From positions 345,003-409,002 of the forward strand of contig JAHDXL010000001.1 in NCBI GenBank assembly GCA_023382935.1: 64,000 bases of DNA, read 5' to 3'. The notes under the pieces are model-generated. The model was not told where the DNA came from and ran no database searches. It was given only the letters and a program-made list of their open reading frames with translations. The first letter of the stretch is position 1; each line of letters opens with the position of its first letter. Made by a program: the position numbers and the translations under genes. Origin of the DNA: Phycisphaerales bacterium. Its GTDB lineage: Bacteria; Planctomycetota; Phycisphaerae; Phycisphaerales; UBA1924. This document shows positions 62,076 to 64,000 of this stretch, piece after piece.

Positions 62076-63128
62076 TCAACCGCCTTCGTGGTGCGACTCC
62101 TGCAGGTGCCGCACCAGCATGCCAGTGCCGAAGTCGCTCTCGGCGTCGCGCCAGACCGTGTGCACGTGGTTGCCGCCCTGCGTGTTGTCGAGTTCGATCG
62201 CCCAGCCGGGCCCCTGAATGCGGTAATAGTGCGGCTGCCCGCGCTCGATGCTCCCGATCCAGGCGAAATATACCTCCCCGGGATCGGCGCTGCCCAGGCG
62301 CGCCAGACGCTCGGTGGCCAGATCGTGCTGGAACCGGTTGGCGTAGACAGCCACCAGTTGCCCAAAGACCCGGACCTGCTCGTCGTCCATGGCGGCGGCG
62401 GAAAGCCCGCGCGGTTCGCCGAGTTCGCCCAGGCTCTTGCCCGGCCCAAGCAGGATGTCGCCGCGACCGATCGGCCCGATGACGACCTGAGCACGCTGCA
62501 CGTCACTAAGAGCGTGCAGCAGACGGAATGCAATCTCCTCCTCTTCCGCGAGGATCTCCAGCCCGGCCTGCTCTCCCGTGGGCACAATCGCCGGATTGGC
62601 GCCCAGGAAAGTGGGCGTCAGCGCGACCGAACCGTCGCCCGCAACCAGCACATTGAGCGAGATGTGGTGCCCTTCCAGTCGCCAGGCCCACGGACGCTGA
62701 TCGGGTGAACCGAAGAAGGTGTAGGTGTAGGCGCCGGGGTCGCGCGAGGCGCCGTCTCCCCCGGCCGCACGCTCGATGTCGCGCAGCGTGCCCTCGAGGT
62801 CCATGATCGACGTCACCTCGAGATAACCGTGCCCGCTCAGGATGGCGCGAAGCAGTTCGTGCGCCAGGTGCTTCTGCGCATCGCCAAGCACATCGATTCG
62901 CACCCCGCGTCGCTGGCGTGGCACATAGTGCCAGTCCATCCGATACGCATCGTCAAAACCCAGCACCGCGGCTGCACGCTGGCTCTCCGACAGTGCGGCG
63001 ACAAAGGCGCGGGCCGCCGACTCGATGCGCTCGCCCGGCAAGCGACCCGGCGCCAGGTCGCGCAGGGCCAGCGACGCCGAGGCGAGAAAGGCCAGCACGC
63101 ACATGCCGACAGCGAATCTCCTGGTCAC
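62076..63128 (-). CDS. DUF3500 family protein, exported
   Basis: A 350-residue protein with an N-terminal signal (FAVGMCVLAFLASASLA). The DUF3500 pattern is visible: ESQRAAAVLGFDDAYRMDWHYVPRQRRGV near the start, WAWRLEGHHISLNVLVAGDGSVALTPTFLGANPA in the middle, and YFAWIGSIERGQPHYYRIQGPGWAIELDNTQGGNHVHTVWRD near the end. Function of the family is unknown; the His/Asp-rich conserved motifs suggest metal binding. I chose the GTG at 63128, with AGGGAG six bases upstream, because the signal peptide begins there. It follows a glycoside hydrolase gene by 79 nt in the same direction and may share its transcript. Confidence 0.85.
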   Translation of the reverse strand: MTRRFAVGMCVLAFLASASLALRDLAPGRLPGERIESAARAFVAALSESQRAAAVLGFDDAYRMDWHYVPRQRRGVRIDVLGDAQKHLAHELLRAILSGHGYLEVTSIMDLEGTLRDIERAAGGDGASRDPGAYTYTFFGSPDQRPWAWRLEGHHISLNVLVAGDGSVALTPTFLGANPAIVPTGEQAGLEILAEEEEIAFRLLHALSDVQRAQVVIGPIGRGDILLGPGKSLGELGEPRGLSAAAMDDEQVRVFGQLVAVYANRFQHDLATERLARLGSADPGEVYFAWIGSIERGQPHYYRIQGPGWAIELDNTQGGNHVHTVWRDAESDFGTGMLVRHLQESHHEGG

Positions 63129-63207
63129 GATTTCTCCCTCTCTGTGCCACGGCCGTCTCCGCCGTGCGCACCCGCTTGACGCGAGCAAGACCCTGTGCCG
63201 CACCCTT

Positions 63208-64000
63208 CTATTCGCCCTTCTCGATCAACTCCACGATCCCCACGTCGATGAACTGTCCGCCGCTCGTCTGCCGACAGTGCACAGCGATCAGGTTCTCGCC
63301 GCGACGCAGCACGCTGGAGTCAATCGGCCCGAACTCGGTGTACCCCACCGTCCAGCCGGTGGTTTGGATGACACGCGCGCCGTTGATGAACACTTCGGCG
63401 CCCTCGTCGTGGTGCATGCGGAGAAACACGCGGCCGCCGGCATCGTCAACCTGCACACGCCGCCGCAACCAGATGTCCCCGCCGCTCCACTCGGTCCCGA
63501 CTACCGCCCCGGGCGTGCCGCGCGTCCCGAAGCCCCCGGGCGCCTGTGCCCACCCGGCATCGTCGAAGCCCGGCGACTCCCACTCGGCCCCGGGATCGGA
63601 AGTCGTGAATCGCCACGACTGCGGCCGCTCCTCGCTGGTCGGCACGATCACGCGCGTCTCCGGCGGCGGCAGAAACACACGCCGGTTGATCCCGCGCAAC
63701 ACCGACGGATCAATCTTCATGACCTTGCGGTCGTAGGTCATCAGCCCGTTCACCTCGATCTCGACGTCGGTGGTCTGCGTGTACACCGCGGCCGCAAGCC
63801 CGCGGGCCACCAGCGGACGCAAACGCTCCACCAGTTGCTCATACGCCTGGCGCAGAGCCTCGCTCGATTCGTACGAGCGATAGCCCCAGTTGTCGCGCTC
63901 CTGCCACAGGTGTCCGCTGACCACCAGCCCGAGTCCGCCGAACTCGCCGAGCACGCTGGCTCGCTCCGCGCTCGTGGGGAACATCGAAGGCCCGGGATAA
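63208..64000 (-). CDS. Glycoside hydrolase family 2-type enzyme, C-terminal part (5' truncated by window edge)
   Basis: The frame is open to the right edge, so only about 263 C-terminal residues are seen. The segment VLGEFGGLGLVVSGHLW contains the GEFGG motif that carries the catalytic nucleophile Glu in GH2 enzymes; EALRQAYEQLVERLRPLVARGLAAAVYTQTTDVEIEVNGLMTYDR is the last part of the TIM barrel. A beta-sandwich carbohydrate-binding-like domain follows (WRFTTSDPGAEWESPGFDDAGW...GGDIWLRRRVQVDDAGGRVFLRMHHDEGAEVFINGARV), similar to the sugar-binding module normally found at the N-terminus of GH2 proteins but here C-terminal. Likely exported and acting on plant or algal polysaccharide. Confidence 0.88.
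   Translation of the reverse strand, partial: YPGPSMFPTSAERASVLGEFGGLGLVVSGHLWQERDNWGYRSYESSEALRQAYEQLVERLRPLVARGLAAAVYTQTTDVEIEVNGLMTYDRKVMKIDPSVLRGINRRVFLPPPETRVIVPTSEERPQSWRFTTSDPGAEWESPGFDDAGWAQAPGGFGTRGTPGAVVGTEWSGGDIWLRRRVQVDDAGGRVFLRMHHDEGAEVFINGARVIQTTGWTVGYTEFGPIDSSVLRRGENLIAVHCRQTSGGQFIDVGIVELIEKGE

Overview
The window is high-GC bacterial chromosome with mostly ordinary single-copy genes. Several traits point to the Planctomycetota, most likely the class Phycisphaerae: secreted proteins ending in dockerin-like (D-x-N-x-D-G...FFD) repeats; VPAP/IPAP...RRR tails of PEP-CTERM type; a prepilin with an H-x9-DG motif; planctomycete-style tandem PilZ-like, sulfotransferase, DUF3500 and glycoside hydrolase 2 genes; and a fused AroD-AroE enzyme. 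I see no rRNA, phage, insertion sequence or CRISPR array. Taxonomy is inferred from these traits only.

Layout. 1-5 kb: the end of pyrG, small unknown genes, panC and gcvT. 4.5-7.1 kb: oxyR divergent from a catalase gene, with a palindrome at the oxyR start. 7.3-16.3 kb: tRNA-Ser, a cupredoxin, a CDF metal pump and an AbgT transporter, a secreted beta-helix protein, a tRNA-dihydrouridine synthase and a Mn-type superoxide dismutase. 16.3-18 kb: a 636-nt non-coding, hairpin-rich leader in front of a short sigma-70 factor. 18-20.5 kb: a frameshifted subtilisin-like protease and a PEP-CTERM-like protein. 20.9-25.8 kb: a PilT-like ATPase, a membrane-anchored PilB-like protein with a degenerate nucleotide site, and a CvpA-like membrane protein. 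25.9-31.7 kb: tRNA-Cys, a homocysteine methyltransferase-type gene, a frameshifted MBOAT acyltransferase with its SGNH-like partner, MoxR and a metal/corrinoid-binding lipoprotein. 31.8-46.4 kb: aroDE, fumarylacetoacetase, PilZ-like protein, heme O synthase, SCO1, ECF sigma, Xaa-Pro peptidase, tilS, a Ser/Thr kinase, rlmE and a BatA-like VWA protein. 46.5-52.2 kb: a four-gene operon resembling the arginine/ornithine succinyltransferase pathway without astB and with an M20 hydrolase where astE would be expected. 52.3-64 kb: an SDR, glycyl-tRNA synthetase, a dockerin-repeat protein with an in-frame stop, a prepilin, a nuclease-fold lipoprotein, ispH, a sulfotransferase, DUF3500 and the C-terminal part of a GH2 enzyme.

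Working together: OxyR, catalase and superoxide dismutase form an oxidative-stress theme; heme O synthase and SCO1 serve cytochrome oxidase assembly; the MBOAT/SGNH pair probably acetylates a surface polysaccharide; the AST-like operon would turn ornithine into glutamate plus succinate. A dispersed hairpin repeat (five copies, all between genes) and two hairpin-rich intergenic regions are the main unexplained non-coding structure. Three surface or secreted-protein genes carry reading-frame lesions, four of the five lesions being single-base slips in homopolymers, so sequencing error must be excluded before calling them pseudogenes.
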